From Nitrospirota bacterium (GTDB lineage: Bacteria > Nitrospirota > UBA9217): a stretch of 51,544 bases of DNA. Each line of letters starts with the position of its first letter. Within the stretch, counting starts at the first letter, position 1. The DNA lies in NCBI GenBank assembly GCA_023229435.1, contig JALNZF010000024.1, positions 1 through 51,544 of the forward strand, given 5' to 3'. The position numbers were made by a program, and so were the translations under genes. Under the pieces are notes generated by a model, which made no database searches, had not been told where the DNA came from, and was given only the letters and a program-made list of their open reading frames with translations. This document shows positions 35,780-43,575 of this stretch, piece by piece.

Positions 35780-36319
35780 CTACATTGTTTTGTAGGTTGC
35801 CCGGCTTTCCTTGATTAGGAATCCGATCTTCCGTTTGGGCTTTTCCTCTATCGCCATAAGCTGTCGTATAGCCTCGAATACGATCTGGAACTGGCCGTCG
35901 TATTTCTTTTCGAGCTCATCGAGTTTCCGCGCCAGATCCTTGTGCGATGCGATCATCTCCCGAAGTTTCACAAAGGCCCGAATGATGAGGATATTGACTT
36001 CTATCGCGCGATCGCTGTTCAGCACGCTTGAGAGCATGGCAACGCCCTGCTCCGAAAAGGCATAGGGCAGGTATTTCCGGTGCTTTCCTCGCCCTTGCTT
36101 TAAGGTCACAAATTGTGACCTTAAAGCCTTGTCCTCATCTTCGCTCAACTGAAACATGAAATCAGAAGGAAAGCGTTTGATGTTCCGCTTTACCGCCTGA
36201 TTCAGCACTTTGGCCTCCACGCCGTATAACTCCGCCAAGTCGCCATCGAGCATGACTTTCTGCCCTCGTACTAGAAATATTTTGTGCTCTATCAATTCAG
36301 CAGTGACTATCGGTTTCAT
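35780..36319 (-). CDS. ORF6N domain DNA-binding protein
   Basis: A 179-residue protein with an N-terminal ORF6N domain, seen in phages and mobile DNA: KIFLVRGQKVMLDGDLAELY, then VKRNIKRFPSDFMFQLS and YAFSEQGVAMLSSVL. The C-terminal part (about 120-179) is a helical, Lys-rich tail. ORF6N/KilA-N proteins bind DNA and are often regulators. The ATG at 36319 is preferred, since GGAG lies nine bases upstream; ATG 36328 is in frame. With the FRG gene it forms a small accessory islet. A 29-bp perfect palindrome lies about 85 bp upstream of its start. Confidence 0.85.
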   Translation of the reverse strand: MKPIVTAELIEHKIFLVRGQKVMLDGDLAELYGVEAKVLNQAVKRNIKRFPSDFMFQLSEDEDKALRSQFVTLKQGRGKHRKYLPYAFSEQGVAMLSSVLNSDRAIEVNILIIRAFVKLREMIASHKDLARKLDELEKKYDGQFQIVFEAIRQLMAIEEKPKRKIGFLIKESRATYKTM

Positions 36320-36355
36320 AACATCCATCTCCAGCCCCTATGCAAAAAGAGAAAT

Positions 36356-36399
36356 TTCCCCTCACCCCGACCCTCTCCCCGAGGGGGGCGAGGGAGTAA
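36356..36399. repeat. Short CCCTCACCCCGACCCTCTCC/GAGGGGGGCGAGGGAG hairpin repeat
   Basis: A compact relative of 1423-1507, located upstream of the ORF6N gene. The arms pair as a G/C-rich hairpin. Confidence 0.6.
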
Positions 36400-36404
36400 A
36401 GACG

Positions 36405-36433
36405 TATGGTTCAATTGAATCAATTGAACCATA
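36405..36433. promoter_or_regulatory. 29-bp perfect palindrome, candidate operator
   Basis: TATGGTTCAATTGA (36405-36418), a central A, and its exact reverse complement TCAATTGAACCATA (36420-36433). Its position upstream of the ORF6N start fits an operator bound by a homodimer, possibly by the ORF6N protein. A hairpin reading is also possible. Confidence 0.5.
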
Positions 36434-36473
36434 AATGAGCGGATTTGTCAAGGGGAAATTTCAGAAAAAAATG

Positions 36474-36505
36474 CTGGATGGATTCCCGCTTTCGCTGGAA
36501 TGACG
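36474..36505. repeat. Half of a GGATTCCCGC..GGAATGAC repeat
   Basis: GGATTCCCGCTTTCGCTGGA with GAATGACG closely follows the common GTCATTCCCGC-type intergenic repeat, related in ends to the 84-bp copies. Only a short hairpin survives here. Confidence 0.45.
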
Positions 36506-36531
36506 AAAAGACATCTTTAAAAAAATAAAAA

Positions 36532-37374
36532 TCACACTTCAGGCAGCATGATATTTATCTGGCTGCCGGGGAAGGCTCTGAGATTCGTTTCCTTCGCCTT
36601 GCCCCTGGCCCATGCGGGAATAAGAGAAAGTCTGGCCGTTCCCGAGCGGATGGAGAGCTTGCCCTGCCATTGTTCAACGAACCGCCGGACAGCGGCGAGG
36701 CCGTGTCCCCTGCCCTCGTCTTCGTACCGGGAAGCGCCGTGAAGGAACGCTTTCTCGATGGCATCGAGATCGCCTCGCAGCTTGAAACGTTCTGCCAGAG
36801 ATTTTCGAAATCCGATGCCCACGTCCATGACCGCGATCTTGACGACATTCTTATTCATGCTTTGGAACCGGTATTTCTGGATGCCAACAAATCCCTTATT
36901 CTCGCTGTGCTCGGTTACGTTCTGGCAGACTTCGGAGAGTGCAACGATAAAATTGTTTATCGCCCGGTCGTCGTAGTGCAGGTGGGTCGCGAGGATGGCC
37001 TGTGCGCGTTCCCTCACCGTGCCGACGATGGCATGGATGTCGTTCGATCGTTCGATGGGCGTGATCTCGAGAAGCACGTCCGATTCCGGGGTCCGGATTT
37101 TTTGATTGGTGGGTTGACATGGGGACTGGTCGAGGGAAAAATACCGGCGCGCGTGGGTGAAAAAATCCATCCGTTCGAGATACGCGCATACCTCGCCGGA
37201 CTGTGGGAGCAAAACCGTTTTTTTCACGTCTTCGAGCATGCAGAGCTCGCCGATCTCAAGGAGTCCCAGCATGCCGTAGGGATCGATAAAGGTCACGTCA
37301 CGGAGGTCGATCTGCTCGGAGGTAATAAAGGACTGGAGGGTCTGTTCAAAGGTCTCTTCGGTTATCTGGTTCAT
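36532..37374 (-). CDS. Anti-sigma-type ATP-binding protein with N-terminal STAS-like region
   Basis: A 280-residue protein. The first 85 residues resemble a STAS fold; a Bergerat (HATPase_c) domain spans about 110-280. The N box is ALSEVCQNVTEH with E148 and N152; G1 is DVGIGF at 184-189, G2 is GRGHGLAAVRRF near 221-232. No dimerisation/phosphoacceptor His is visible, so it fits a partner-switching kinase. Its start overlaps the pgpA stop by 4 bp (ATGA), indicating an operon with pgpA. The STAS-like gene at 33876 is the likely partner. Confidence 0.78.
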   Translation of the reverse strand: MNQITEETFEQTLQSFITSEQIDLRDVTFIDPYGMLGLLEIGELCMLEDVKKTVLLPQSGEVCAYLERMDFFTHARRYFSLDQSPCQPTNQKIRTPESDVLLEITPIERSNDIHAIVGTVRERAQAILATHLHYDDRAINNFIVALSEVCQNVTEHSENKGFVGIQKYRFQSMNKNVVKIAVMDVGIGFRKSLAERFKLRGDLDAIEKAFLHGASRYEDEGRGHGLAAVRRFVEQWQGKLSIRSGTARLSLIPAWARGKAKETNLRAFPGSQINIMLPEV

Positions 37375-37835
37375 CGGGAAATGAGAAGCGCCACAATCTG
37401 GAGCACGATATTAGTATACACGCCCGCCCCAACGTCGTCGAGCATCACGCCAGGGCCTCCATGCAATTCCTCCAGACGCCTGAGAGGCCAGGGTTTTATG
37501 ATATCGAACACTCTGAAGAGCAGAAAACCGGAGACGATAAAGAACCAGCGCGGTGGAACCATGAACATTGCTATAAGAAACCCGGCGATCTCGTCGATCA
37601 CGATCGAGGGGCTGTCCGTTCGGCCAAGCATGATCTCCGTGTGACCGGCAGCCCACATCCCGACGAGGGTTACGAGAACGCAGACAGCAAGATAGTGCCC
37701 GGGAGGCAGACCCTTCATCCCCAGGTAGAGAAATACCCCGACGACCGTCCCCGCTGTTCCGGGGGCGACCGGAGCTCTCCCCGCGTAGGCTCCCTGCGAA
37801 ATAAAAAGGATGATATTTCTCGCTGCCCTGTTCAT
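37371..37835 (-). CDS. pgpA: Phosphatidylglycerophosphatase A
   Basis: A 154-residue membrane enzyme dephosphorylating phosphatidylglycerophosphate to phosphatidylglycerol. Hallmarks are GRAPVAPGTAGTVVG at the N-terminus, DEIAGF, FDIIKPWPLRRLE and DDVGAG, with about three to four hydrophobic helices. The ribosome-binding site AGAGG precedes the ATG. Its last codon overlaps the start of the downstream ATPase gene. Between this gene and the + strand tusA gene is a divergent regulatory region. Confidence 0.93.
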   Translation of the reverse strand: MNRAARNIILFISQGAYAGRAPVAPGTAGTVVGVFLYLGMKGLPPGHYLAVCVLVTLVGMWAAGHTEIMLGRTDSPSIVIDEIAGFLIAMFMVPPRWFFIVSGFLLFRVFDIIKPWPLRRLEELHGGPGVMLDDVGAGVYTNIVLQIVALLISR

Positions 37836-37935
37836 CTGCCTCTATTCATCGAAATTTCGGTTATTTTAGCATCAGGGCAAGCTTACCGTCAAGGTTTGTT
37901 TTGGCGCGCGGTTGTAAAAATATTTTCATCTGGTA

Positions 37936-37964
37936 TATACATCGTACGGCCAATAAGGTATAAT
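37936..37964 (+). promoter_or_regulatory. Promoter of the tusA-dsrE2-dsrE operon
   Basis: TATACA at 37936-37941 and TATAAT at 37959-37964 are 17 bp apart. Transcription would start near 37971, about 10 nt before a structured leader element and 140 nt before the tusA ATG. Confidence 0.5.
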
Positions 37965-37980
37965 AAACAAAATACGGCCT

Positions 37981-38056
37981 GCACTGAATTGCCGTTGCGT
38001 GCGCTCGGCGACAGGGGGAAGTTGCCACCCAAGGGAAAATTGCAGTAGCTTTTTTT
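37981..38056 (+). ncRNA. Structured leader RNA with terminator-like end upstream of tusA
   Basis: GCACTG (37981-37986) pairs with CAGT-a-GC (38043-38049), one bulge; the adjacent AATT (37987-37990) pairs with AATT (38038-38041); inside, GGCGAC (38007-38012) pairs with GTTGCC (38021-38026) around AGGGGGAA. Seven T follow directly at 38050-38056. A terminator here serves no upstream gene, so attenuation of the tusA operon is plausible. Not matched to a known riboswitch by eye. Confidence 0.5.
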
Positions 38057-38112
38057 CTGAAAAACTGATAATAATAAACCAAGAGCGGTAACTACTCAAG
38101 GAAGGAGGATAT

Positions 38113-38337
38113 ATGGGGAAAACAATTTTAAATTTTAGAGGGATGTCCTGTCCCATGCCGGTCATCAAGCTGTCGATGGCAACAAGAAAAGGGGCGCCCG
38201 GCGACGTCTTCGAGGTCATCTGCGACGACGCGGCGTTCGAACCCGACATCACGGCATGGTGCAATGAGACGGGGAACGTGCTCAACGGTATTACGAAGTC
38301 CGGCAAGGACATCACTGCGACGATCACTAAAAAATAA
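38113..38337 (+). CDS. TusA-family sulfur-carrier protein
   Basis: A 74-residue sulfur-carrier protein. The active Cys is C13 in the CPMP motif (GMSCPMPVIKL), the site that carries persulfide. It is followed by a typical alpha/beta two-layer fold. AAGGAGG at 38102-38108 sits just upstream of the ATG. It heads an operon with DsrE2-like and DsrE-like proteins, a grouping seen in sulfur-oxidising or sulfur-trafficking organisms. The specific pathway partner is not encoded nearby. Confidence 0.9.
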   Translation: MGKTILNFRGMSCPMPVIKLSMATRKGAPGDVFEVICDDAAFEPDITAWCNETGNVLNGITKSGKDITATITKK

Positions 38338-38353
38338 CTATTAAGGAGGAAGC

Positions 38354-38893
38354 ATGGAGCAGAACGATTTGGCAAAAACGGTACGGGAACTGGAAAGCCG
38401 ACTCGCGAAACTCGAAAAGAACAGCTCCCAATTGACCATGGTGCTCTTCAGCGGAGACTTCGATAAGGTCTTTGCCGCCTTCATCATTGCGACCGGGGCC
38501 CTGGCCATGGGGAAAAAAGTCTCCATGTTCGTTACCTTCTGGGGGCTCGACGCCATAAAAAAACCGGTCATCAATACCGCGGGAAGAAAGCTTCTCGAGA
38601 AGATGGTCCTCTGGATGAGGCCCAAAGGCCCGCTCAAGCTGGGGACCTCAAAGATGAATTTTGGCGGCATCGGCCCGCGCTTGTTCCGCTACATGATGGG
38701 CAAAAAGAACGTTGAACCTCTTCAGTCCCTGATCGGGATGGCACAGGAAATGGACATCAAGATCATCGCCTGCCAGATGTCCATGGACGTGATGGGCATC
38801 AAAAAAGAGGACCTGCTCGACGGTATCGAGATCGGCGGCGCGGCAACGTTCCTGAATGATTCTTTCCGTTCGAATACTACGCTGTTCATTTAA
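38354..38893 (+). CDS. DsrE2-like protein
   Basis: A 179-residue DsrE-family protein with an N-terminal coiled-coil lead (residues 1-25, MEQNDLAKTVRELESRLAKL) and a core beginning QLTMVLFSGDFDKVFAAFII. A Met-rich loop (around 84-115) and the conserved C140 in IIACQMSMDVMGI suggest sulfur relay. DsrE2 proteins are often membrane-associated. It follows tusA with a good ribosome-binding site (AAGGAGG) and precedes dsrE, so the three likely act in sequence. Confidence 0.88.
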   Translation: MEQNDLAKTVRELESRLAKLEKNSSQLTMVLFSGDFDKVFAAFIIATGALAMGKKVSMFVTFWGLDAIKKPVINTAGRKLLEKMVLWMRPKGPLKLGTSKMNFGGIGPRLFRYMMGKKNVEPLQSLIGMAQEMDIKIIACQMSMDVMGIKKEDLLDGIEIGGAATFLNDSFRSNTTLFI

Positions 38894-38916
38894 TTACCAC
38901 AAGAGAGGCAGAACCC

Positions 38917-39282
38917 ATGAAAAAGATCGTGTATATTTTAACCCACGACCCCCAGTCGCGAAAGGAGCTTGTCTCGAGCGTCTTTGCGCAGGCGTTGACG
39001 GCACTGAGCTTCGGATACGATTGCGAAATGTTCGTCCTGGATAACGGCATCAAGCTGTTCCAGACGGAATATATAAAAGGGATCAAAGCGGCGACATTCG
39101 ACCCGCTGGCTGAACTGATCCAGCATTATCAGGACATGGGGGGCAGGCTGTATGGCTGCAATCCCTCCATCGCGTCCCACGATATATCGACCGAGAGCTG
39201 CATTGGCGGGATTAACGGCTATGTGAATGCGTCACACCTGATCGAAAGCTCCGTGGCTGCCAACGCGGTCTTTACGTATTAA
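38917..39282 (+). CDS. DsrE-like sulfur-relay protein
   Basis: A 121-residue DsrE/F-type protein, starting KKIVYILTHDPQSR. The C81 in YGCNPSIASHDIS matches the conserved relay cysteine; C36 and C95 may be additional. Third gene of the tusA operon with a 23-bp spacer. Sulfur would be passed between these three proteins; the donor and final acceptor are not determined. Confidence 0.85.
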   Translation: MKKIVYILTHDPQSRKELVSSVFAQALTALSFGYDCEMFVLDNGIKLFQTEYIKGIKAATFDPLAELIQHYQDMGGRLYGCNPSIASHDISTESCIGGINGYVNASHLIESSVAANAVFTY

Positions 39283-39350
39283 TACGCAGTAGTGAGAACA
39301 ATCCCGGGACACCGGGAGGCGGGGCATACAAGAACGCAGGTAGGTATTGT

Positions 39351-39938
39351 CTATTCTTCGCGGGCAACAGGCCCCTTGATGGAAACGCCGCCATCCGCGC
39401 CCTGCGGCACACAACAGCGTATGGCGTCAAAGGCCAGCAGAATTCGCTTTTCCTTCTCAATCCGATCCAGCGGGAGCGGTTGGGAAGAAGATTCTGAAAG
39501 CATCCGGATGATCCGGTCCCTGACGGGAATAGCGCCGAACCCTTCTCCCACAACCTTGCCTGTCGCAACATCCAATACTTCCACGTTCACGGGGTCCGCC
39601 ACTACCGCAATAGGCACGGGCGGTGATCCGATCAGCCGGGCAATGGCCACTGCCTGGCGTTCCCGTGAATCAAGTGAGCCCGCGGCGCACTTGATGACCA
39701 TGGCTTTCTTCCCCGAGATCGAAATAAGAAAGTCCACGGAAGAATACATCGTTTCCTGGCCGAGTTTTACCTCGAATACCACCCTCTTCTCGATGTCCTC
39801 CGGCAGGTATCCCTTTTTCTCCACCAGCAGATAAGAGACCACCTTTCTCGCCTCGGCAGCCAGGCTCTCGCCGTCCTCCAGCTCCTGTTCAAGGATGGAC
39901 TGGATCTTTTTCTCCCGTATAACGGACTCGTCTTCCAT
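39351..39938 (-). CDS. HsdR_N-like domain protein, probable inactive nuclease fold
   Basis: A 195-residue protein similar to the small HSDR_N_2 group (type I restriction HsdR N-terminal domain). The expected PD-(D/E)xK pattern is only partly present: D69 in SSVDFLISISG is kept but the (D/E)xK lysine motif reads V81-I82-K83 where the acidic residue should be. Loss of the acidic residue suggests it is not an active nuclease. It follows the GroES-like gene by 15 bp on the same strand (GAGGCTC ribosome-binding site), so they are probably an operon. Function unknown. Confidence 0.72.
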   Translation of the reverse strand: MEDESVIREKKIQSILEQELEDGESLAAEARKVVSYLLVEKKGYLPEDIEKRVVFEVKLGQETMYSSVDFLISISGKKAMVIKCAAGSLDSRERQAVAIARLIGSPPVPIAVVADPVNVEVLDVATGKVVGEGFGAIPVRDRIIRMLSESSSQPLPLDRIEKEKRILLAFDAIRCCVPQGADGGVSIKGPVAREE

Positions 39939-39953
39939 ATGAGCCTCTGTCTG

Positions 39954-40406
39954 CTATTTTTTCTTTCCCGTCTTTTTGACTGTTGCTTTTTTCGTTTTTT
40001 GCACCTGAGCGGGGACTTTTTTCACAAGCGCTGTTGCCCCCCGCGCGGATGTGGACGCCGGGATCTGGAGCGGTTTCCGGTCCTCGCCCGACAGAGTACC
40101 AAGGATGTCCCGCTCACGCACAAGGACCAGGTCCTCATTACCGATGGTATACGTCTGGCCTGCATAGCGCTCATAGAGCACCAGGTCGCCGGGCTTCACC
40201 GTCGTGGGAATGAACTTTCGATCTTTTTTTTCGATCTTCTTCTTGCCGTATTTCTCTTCCTCGTACGCGCCGGGCCCGATCGCCTCAACAACCCCTTCCT
40301 GCGGCTTTTCCTTCGCGCTATCCGGAATATAGAGCCCTCCCGCGGTCTTCTCCGCCGCATCGGACGGCCGTACAACAGCCCAATCATTCATCGGTTGCAA
40401 CTTCAT
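39954..40406 (-). CDS. GroES-like co-chaperonin with insertion and basic tail
   Basis: A 150-residue GroES-family protein. The mobile loop resembles DAAEKTAGGLYIPDSAKEK, and the beta-barrel core ends near VLVRERDILG. There is a Lys-rich insert in the core (about residues 52-67, KYGKKKIEKKDRK) and a basic tail of about 45 residues ending in KKTGKKK. No groEL lies nearby. AAGGAGG precedes the ATG. Classic GroES is about 95 residues, so this is an unusual paralog or divergent co-chaperonin. Confidence 0.85.
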   Translation of the reverse strand: MKLQPMNDWAVVRPSDAAEKTAGGLYIPDSAKEKPQEGVVEAIGPGAYEEEKYGKKKIEKKDRKFIPTTVKPGDLVLYERYAGQTYTIGNEDLVLVRERDILGTLSGEDRKPLQIPASTSARGATALVKKVPAQVQKTKKATVKKTGKKK

Positions 40407-40514
40407 GGCATTCCTCCTTCTCGAATAAGCATCAGTGAAGCCATTATACGGTAAAAAATCACCTCTGTCAAAAGGTAAGGGAGTGGCGGAAAAGATGAGA
40501 TGTCAAGCCGCAAT

Positions 40515-40699
40515 AGGCTGTTGAAAAACCATTGTGATGTGTCATCCTGAACGAAGTGAAGGATCTCAAGTATTGGGAAAGGCAAGATTCTTCGCGGAGT
40601 CTATCCTGAGAAACTCCGAGATCCTTCGTTTCACTCAGGATGACGAATCGAAGGACTCAGAATGATATCTTCTGTGATTTTCGACTTTTTCAACAGCCT
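40515..40699. mobile_element. MITE-like element, copy 2
   Basis: A 185-bp element with perfect 14-bp terminal inverted repeats AGGCTGTTGAAAAA (40515-40528) and TTTTTCAACAGCCT (40686-40699). The interior has a second, longer inverted pair, GTCATCCTGAACGAAG and TTCACTCAGGATGAC. No open frame. The ends match copy 3 at 43906-44050. Confidence 0.75.
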
Positions 40700-40788
40700 G
40701 ATTACGGATAACATGCCTGTTTACATCAACGGTTTGACCCCGCTGCTGCAACTGTCTGCAATGGGCTGAACTCAGCTCACTTGGTGCT

Positions 40789-40971
40789 TCACGTGGGGCC
40801 GCAGTTGATGGCACACATTTTCGCCGCCTTTTTATCGTCCTCAGGCTCATGGCACTTCTTGTACTTCTTCCCGCTGTTGCACCAGCAGGGTTCGTTCCTG
40901 CCCGGCCGCACCTTCGGGACACCCTCGTCCTTGCTGCTGAACAATGTTCCCAGCTTTTCGATAATCCCCAT
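40789..40971 (-). CDS. SEC-C motif protein
   Basis: A 60-residue protein with a SEC-C zinc motif: CWCNSGKKYKKCH (CxC followed by CH), next to VRPGRNEPCW. SEC-C motifs occur at the C-terminus of SecA and in standalone proteins; this free copy has no identified partner. ATG 40971 is preferred since CAGGA lies six bases upstream; a longer reading to 41022 lacks a site. It is separated from the GroES-like gene by a MITE. Confidence 0.75.
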   Translation of the reverse strand: MGIIEKLGTLFSSKDEGVPKVRPGRNEPCWCNSGKKYKKCHEPEDDKKAAKMCAINCGPT

Positions 40972-41185
40972 TTGCGTGTCCTGCCTTCCTGAAGGTCTGA
41001 TCTCCCCGATCGTGTACGACAAATTACGAGCCGCAACGGGTGCATCAATATCCCCCTGGTCACTTCGTTATATTGTAAACCAATGCCCGTGAATGGCGCA
41101 AGAGGTAATAAGAACAGGGGAAGAGCTTTATTGCTGAAAATAACTGAAGAAGAATAATCATTGACCGCGACATGCCATTGACCTA

Positions 41186-41737
41186 TCAGGTAGGCGACAA
41201 GACCGTTGCGTTCGTCAGGTCCAGGTGCACGGTTTCCTGGTCATCGGTCACCCATACCTGGCCATCCTGAATAGTGAATTGAAGTTTCATGCTGCGCTTC
41301 GCCAGCCTGGCGAGGGCCGCGGGAGCGCCCGCGGGCAAGTTTATTACAGCCAGGTTCCTCAAGCGTTCGAGGCTGTTCTTGATCTGGTTCAGCCACACGT
41401 CAACACCGTGGCCGCCGTAGGCGAAGATGAATACCCGGGACGCGCGTCCGCAGGCCTTGCGAATGCGTTTCTCGTCGGGTTGACCCACGTCGATCCAGAC
41501 CTGGATCGCGCCGGTCAGGTCCTTTTGCCAGAGTGAGGGCTCATCATCGTTTCCGATGCTGTCGGCAAAGACCAGCGCCTCATCGGCGTGCAGGGCAAAG
41601 GCCAGAAGGCGCACCATCATGCGCTCGTCGGTCTCGGACGGGTGGCGGGCGATGGTAAGGCTGTGATCTCCGTAAGAGTTGCGATCCATATCGGAGATCT
41701 GGAGCTCTGCTTTGAATATCGTGGATTTCAGCGCCAT
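41186..41737 (-). CDS. yaeQ: YaeQ family protein
   Basis: A 183-residue YaeQ homologue with a restriction-nuclease-like (PD-(D/E)xK) fold. It starts MALKSTIFKAELQISDMDRN and contains SLTIARHPSETDERMMVRLL and QVWIDVGQPDEKRIRKA, both matching the family closely. ATG 41737 is chosen for its AAGGA site; the longer reading to 41800 adds residues absent from the family. YaeQ is commonest in Gammaproteobacteria, so horizontal origin is possible. Function is uncertain. Confidence 0.9.
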   Translation of the reverse strand: MALKSTIFKAELQISDMDRNSYGDHSLTIARHPSETDERMMVRLLAFALHADEALVFADSIGNDDEPSLWQKDLTGAIQVWIDVGQPDEKRIRKACGRASRVFIFAYGGHGVDVWLNQIKNSLERLRNLAVINLPAGAPAALARLAKRSMKLQFTIQDGQVWVTDDQETVHLDLTNATVLSPT

Positions 41738-41927
41738 GTCGTCCTTAATAAGAAAGGATCCTTGAACAAATCGGGAACAGTACGGTAAATCATCCGGCAA
41801 GGCATTCGGGATTTACGAGAACATCATAGCAGTCTCTCCCGAAATATCCAATAGTTATATGTCATACCCGACAGAATCGATTTTCTTTGTTCCTTTGGGA
41901 ACAAAACCCATCCTTACCTTGTCTCAT

Positions 41928-41965
41928 GAGGTAGAAACGACAAAGACAATTGTCTTTGCTACCTC
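41928..41965. promoter_or_regulatory. Hairpin in the leader of the secreted-protein gene
   Basis: GAGGTAG (41928-41934) pairs with CTACCTC (41959-41965), enclosing CAAAGACAAT/ATTGTCTTTG, itself an inverted pair. It sits 25 nt upstream of ATG 41990. A separate perfect stem, TTTGTTCC/GGAACAAA, is at 41886-41905. Confidence 0.5.
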
Positions 41966-41989
41966 ACCGGGACAAGAAAGGAAAACACA

Positions 41990-42799
41990 ATGAGAAACAC
42001 AGTGATCGGCATCATCATGGCAGTACTCGTATCAGCAGCACCGGTATTCGGGCATGGCAGGGCCCCTCTCGCGGGAGGCGTCTCCGTCGAGATCATTTCG
42101 GACAACGGCAGCGTGTACCGGGACTTCCCCGCTTCAGACCGCTGGAAACACGAAACCCGCGTCATCAAAAAGTATCTCGAGGCAAAAAAAGGCGAGAACT
42201 ACGGGGTCATGATCAGGAACAATTCGCCGGAACGCCTCGGCGTGGTCATTGCCGTTGACGGGAGGAACATCATTACCGGATCACGATCGGACCTCAGGAA
42301 CAATGAGACGATGTACATTGTGAACGCCTATGAGCACGTGCGATACGACGGGTGGAGGACCACGGACAGCGAGGTCCACCGGTTCTACTTTACCGAGCCC
42401 GCGGACTCCTACAGCATCCGGACCTTTGCCGATTCATCGGCCATGGGCGTGATCGCCGTCGCGGTGTACCGACAGAAGGATCGGTCGCAACCACTGTACG
42501 ATATGAGCAGAAATGAGGCAGCGCCGTCAGCACCTTCAATGGACAGTGCAGCGCGAAAAAAGGGAAAAGCGCTTGCCGGCGAGAGCGCGGGAACGGGTTT
42601 CGGCGACCCGACCTATTCTCCGGTGGTGCGGGTCGAGTTCGAACCCGAGAGCGCCCCGGTCCAGAAGACCCTGGTCAAGTATGAGTGGCGGGAAACGCTG
42701 TGCAAAAAAGGCATTCTTGACTGCGGCCAGGAGAGGACGAACAGGTTGTGGGACAATGACGGGTACGCGCCCTATCCTCCGGGATTCCCGAGGAGTTGA
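41990..42799 (+). CDS. Secreted protein of unknown function
   Basis: A 269-residue protein with signal peptide (MRNTVIGIIMAVLVSAAPVFG). The mature part has a beta-rich N-terminal half (GVSVEIISDNGSVYRDFP; LGVVIAVDGRNIITG), then a YEHVRYDGW region and a C-terminal QKTLVKYEWRETLCKKGILD section with two cysteines. No known domain was recognised. It is convergent with the metallo-hydrolase gene at 42810, with only 10 bp between the stop codons. Confidence 0.65.
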   Translation: MRNTVIGIIMAVLVSAAPVFGHGRAPLAGGVSVEIISDNGSVYRDFPASDRWKHETRVIKKYLEAKKGENYGVMIRNNSPERLGVVIAVDGRNIITGSRSDLRNNETMYIVNAYEHVRYDGWRTTDSEVHRFYFTEPADSYSIRTFADSSAMGVIAVAVYRQKDRSQPLYDMSRNEAAPSAPSMDSAARKKGKALAGESAGTGFGDPTYSPVVRVEFEPESAPVQKTLVKYEWRETLCKKGILDCGQERTNRLWDNDGYAPYPPGFPRS

Positions 42800-42809
42800 A
42801 GGGGTTGAG

Positions 42810-43547
42810 CTACTCCATCTTCCGGATGCGCACTTCGATCCCCTTGTGGTCCTTCAACAGCGCCATGAGCAAAGAGGTGTCGGTGGACCCGTAGTGGTAG
42901 GGATAGAGGATCTTCGGCTGGACCATCTTTGCAGCGGCGGCGGTCATTTCCGGGGTCATGGTATACGGCAGGTTCATCGGCAGGAACGCGATGTCTATGT
43001 TCTTGAAACCTGCCATCTCAGGGATGTTCTCCGTATCCCCGGCCACGTACACCCGCTTGTCGCCGAAGGCCATGATGTACCCGTTCCCCGCGCCCTTGGG
43101 ATGAAAAGGCTCTCCCGTATCGCGCTTGTGGACGATATTGTAGGCTGGTACGGCCTCGATCGTGACACCTTCGACGATCTGCACGTCGTTGTTCTTCATG
43201 ACGATCCCGCCCGGGAACTGCTTTGCGGCAGTCCCGGTCAGCACGACCTTTGTCTTTTCCGTTCGGATCTTCCCGATCGCGGCAGGATCAAGGTGGTCTC
43301 CATGCTCGTGAGTGATGATGATGACATCGGCTTTGGGAAGTGTCGCATAATCCGCGAGTTTGCTGAACGGATCGACATGAAATATTTTGCCGTTAAAGGA
43401 GAAGATCAGCGACGCATGGCCGATGAACGTTATCTTCAGGTCGCCGGAGGAGGTCTTGATCACGTCGGTCGGGAACTGCCCTGCCGCATTCGTTGATGCG
43501 GCGGACAGCAGGACAAGAAGCATTGTTGAAAAAAATAGTTTGTTCAT
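42810..43547 (-). CDS. Secreted MBL-fold metallo-hydrolase
   Basis: A 245-residue protein with signal peptide (MNKLFFSTMLLVLLSAASTNA) and metallo-beta-lactamase fold related to UlaG/UPF0173. The motif THEHGDHLD carries the metal ligands; GHASLIF and YVAGDTENIP follow in the expected order. Substrate unknown. ATG 43547 is preferred, with GAGGAG eight bases upstream; an ATG at 43562 is in frame but less likely. No operon partner. Confidence 0.85.
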   Translation of the reverse strand: MNKLFFSTMLLVLLSAASTNAAGQFPTDVIKTSSGDLKITFIGHASLIFSFNGKIFHVDPFSKLADYATLPKADVIIITHEHGDHLDPAAIGKIRTEKTKVVLTGTAAKQFPGGIVMKNNDVQIVEGVTIEAVPAYNIVHKRDTGEPFHPKGAGNGYIMAFGDKRVYVAGDTENIPEMAGFKNIDIAFLPMNLPYTMTPEMTAAAAKMVQPKILYPYHYGSTDTSLLMALLKDHKGIEVRIRKME

Positions 43548-43575
43548 ACAAAATCTCCTCAAACCTATGGGGATC

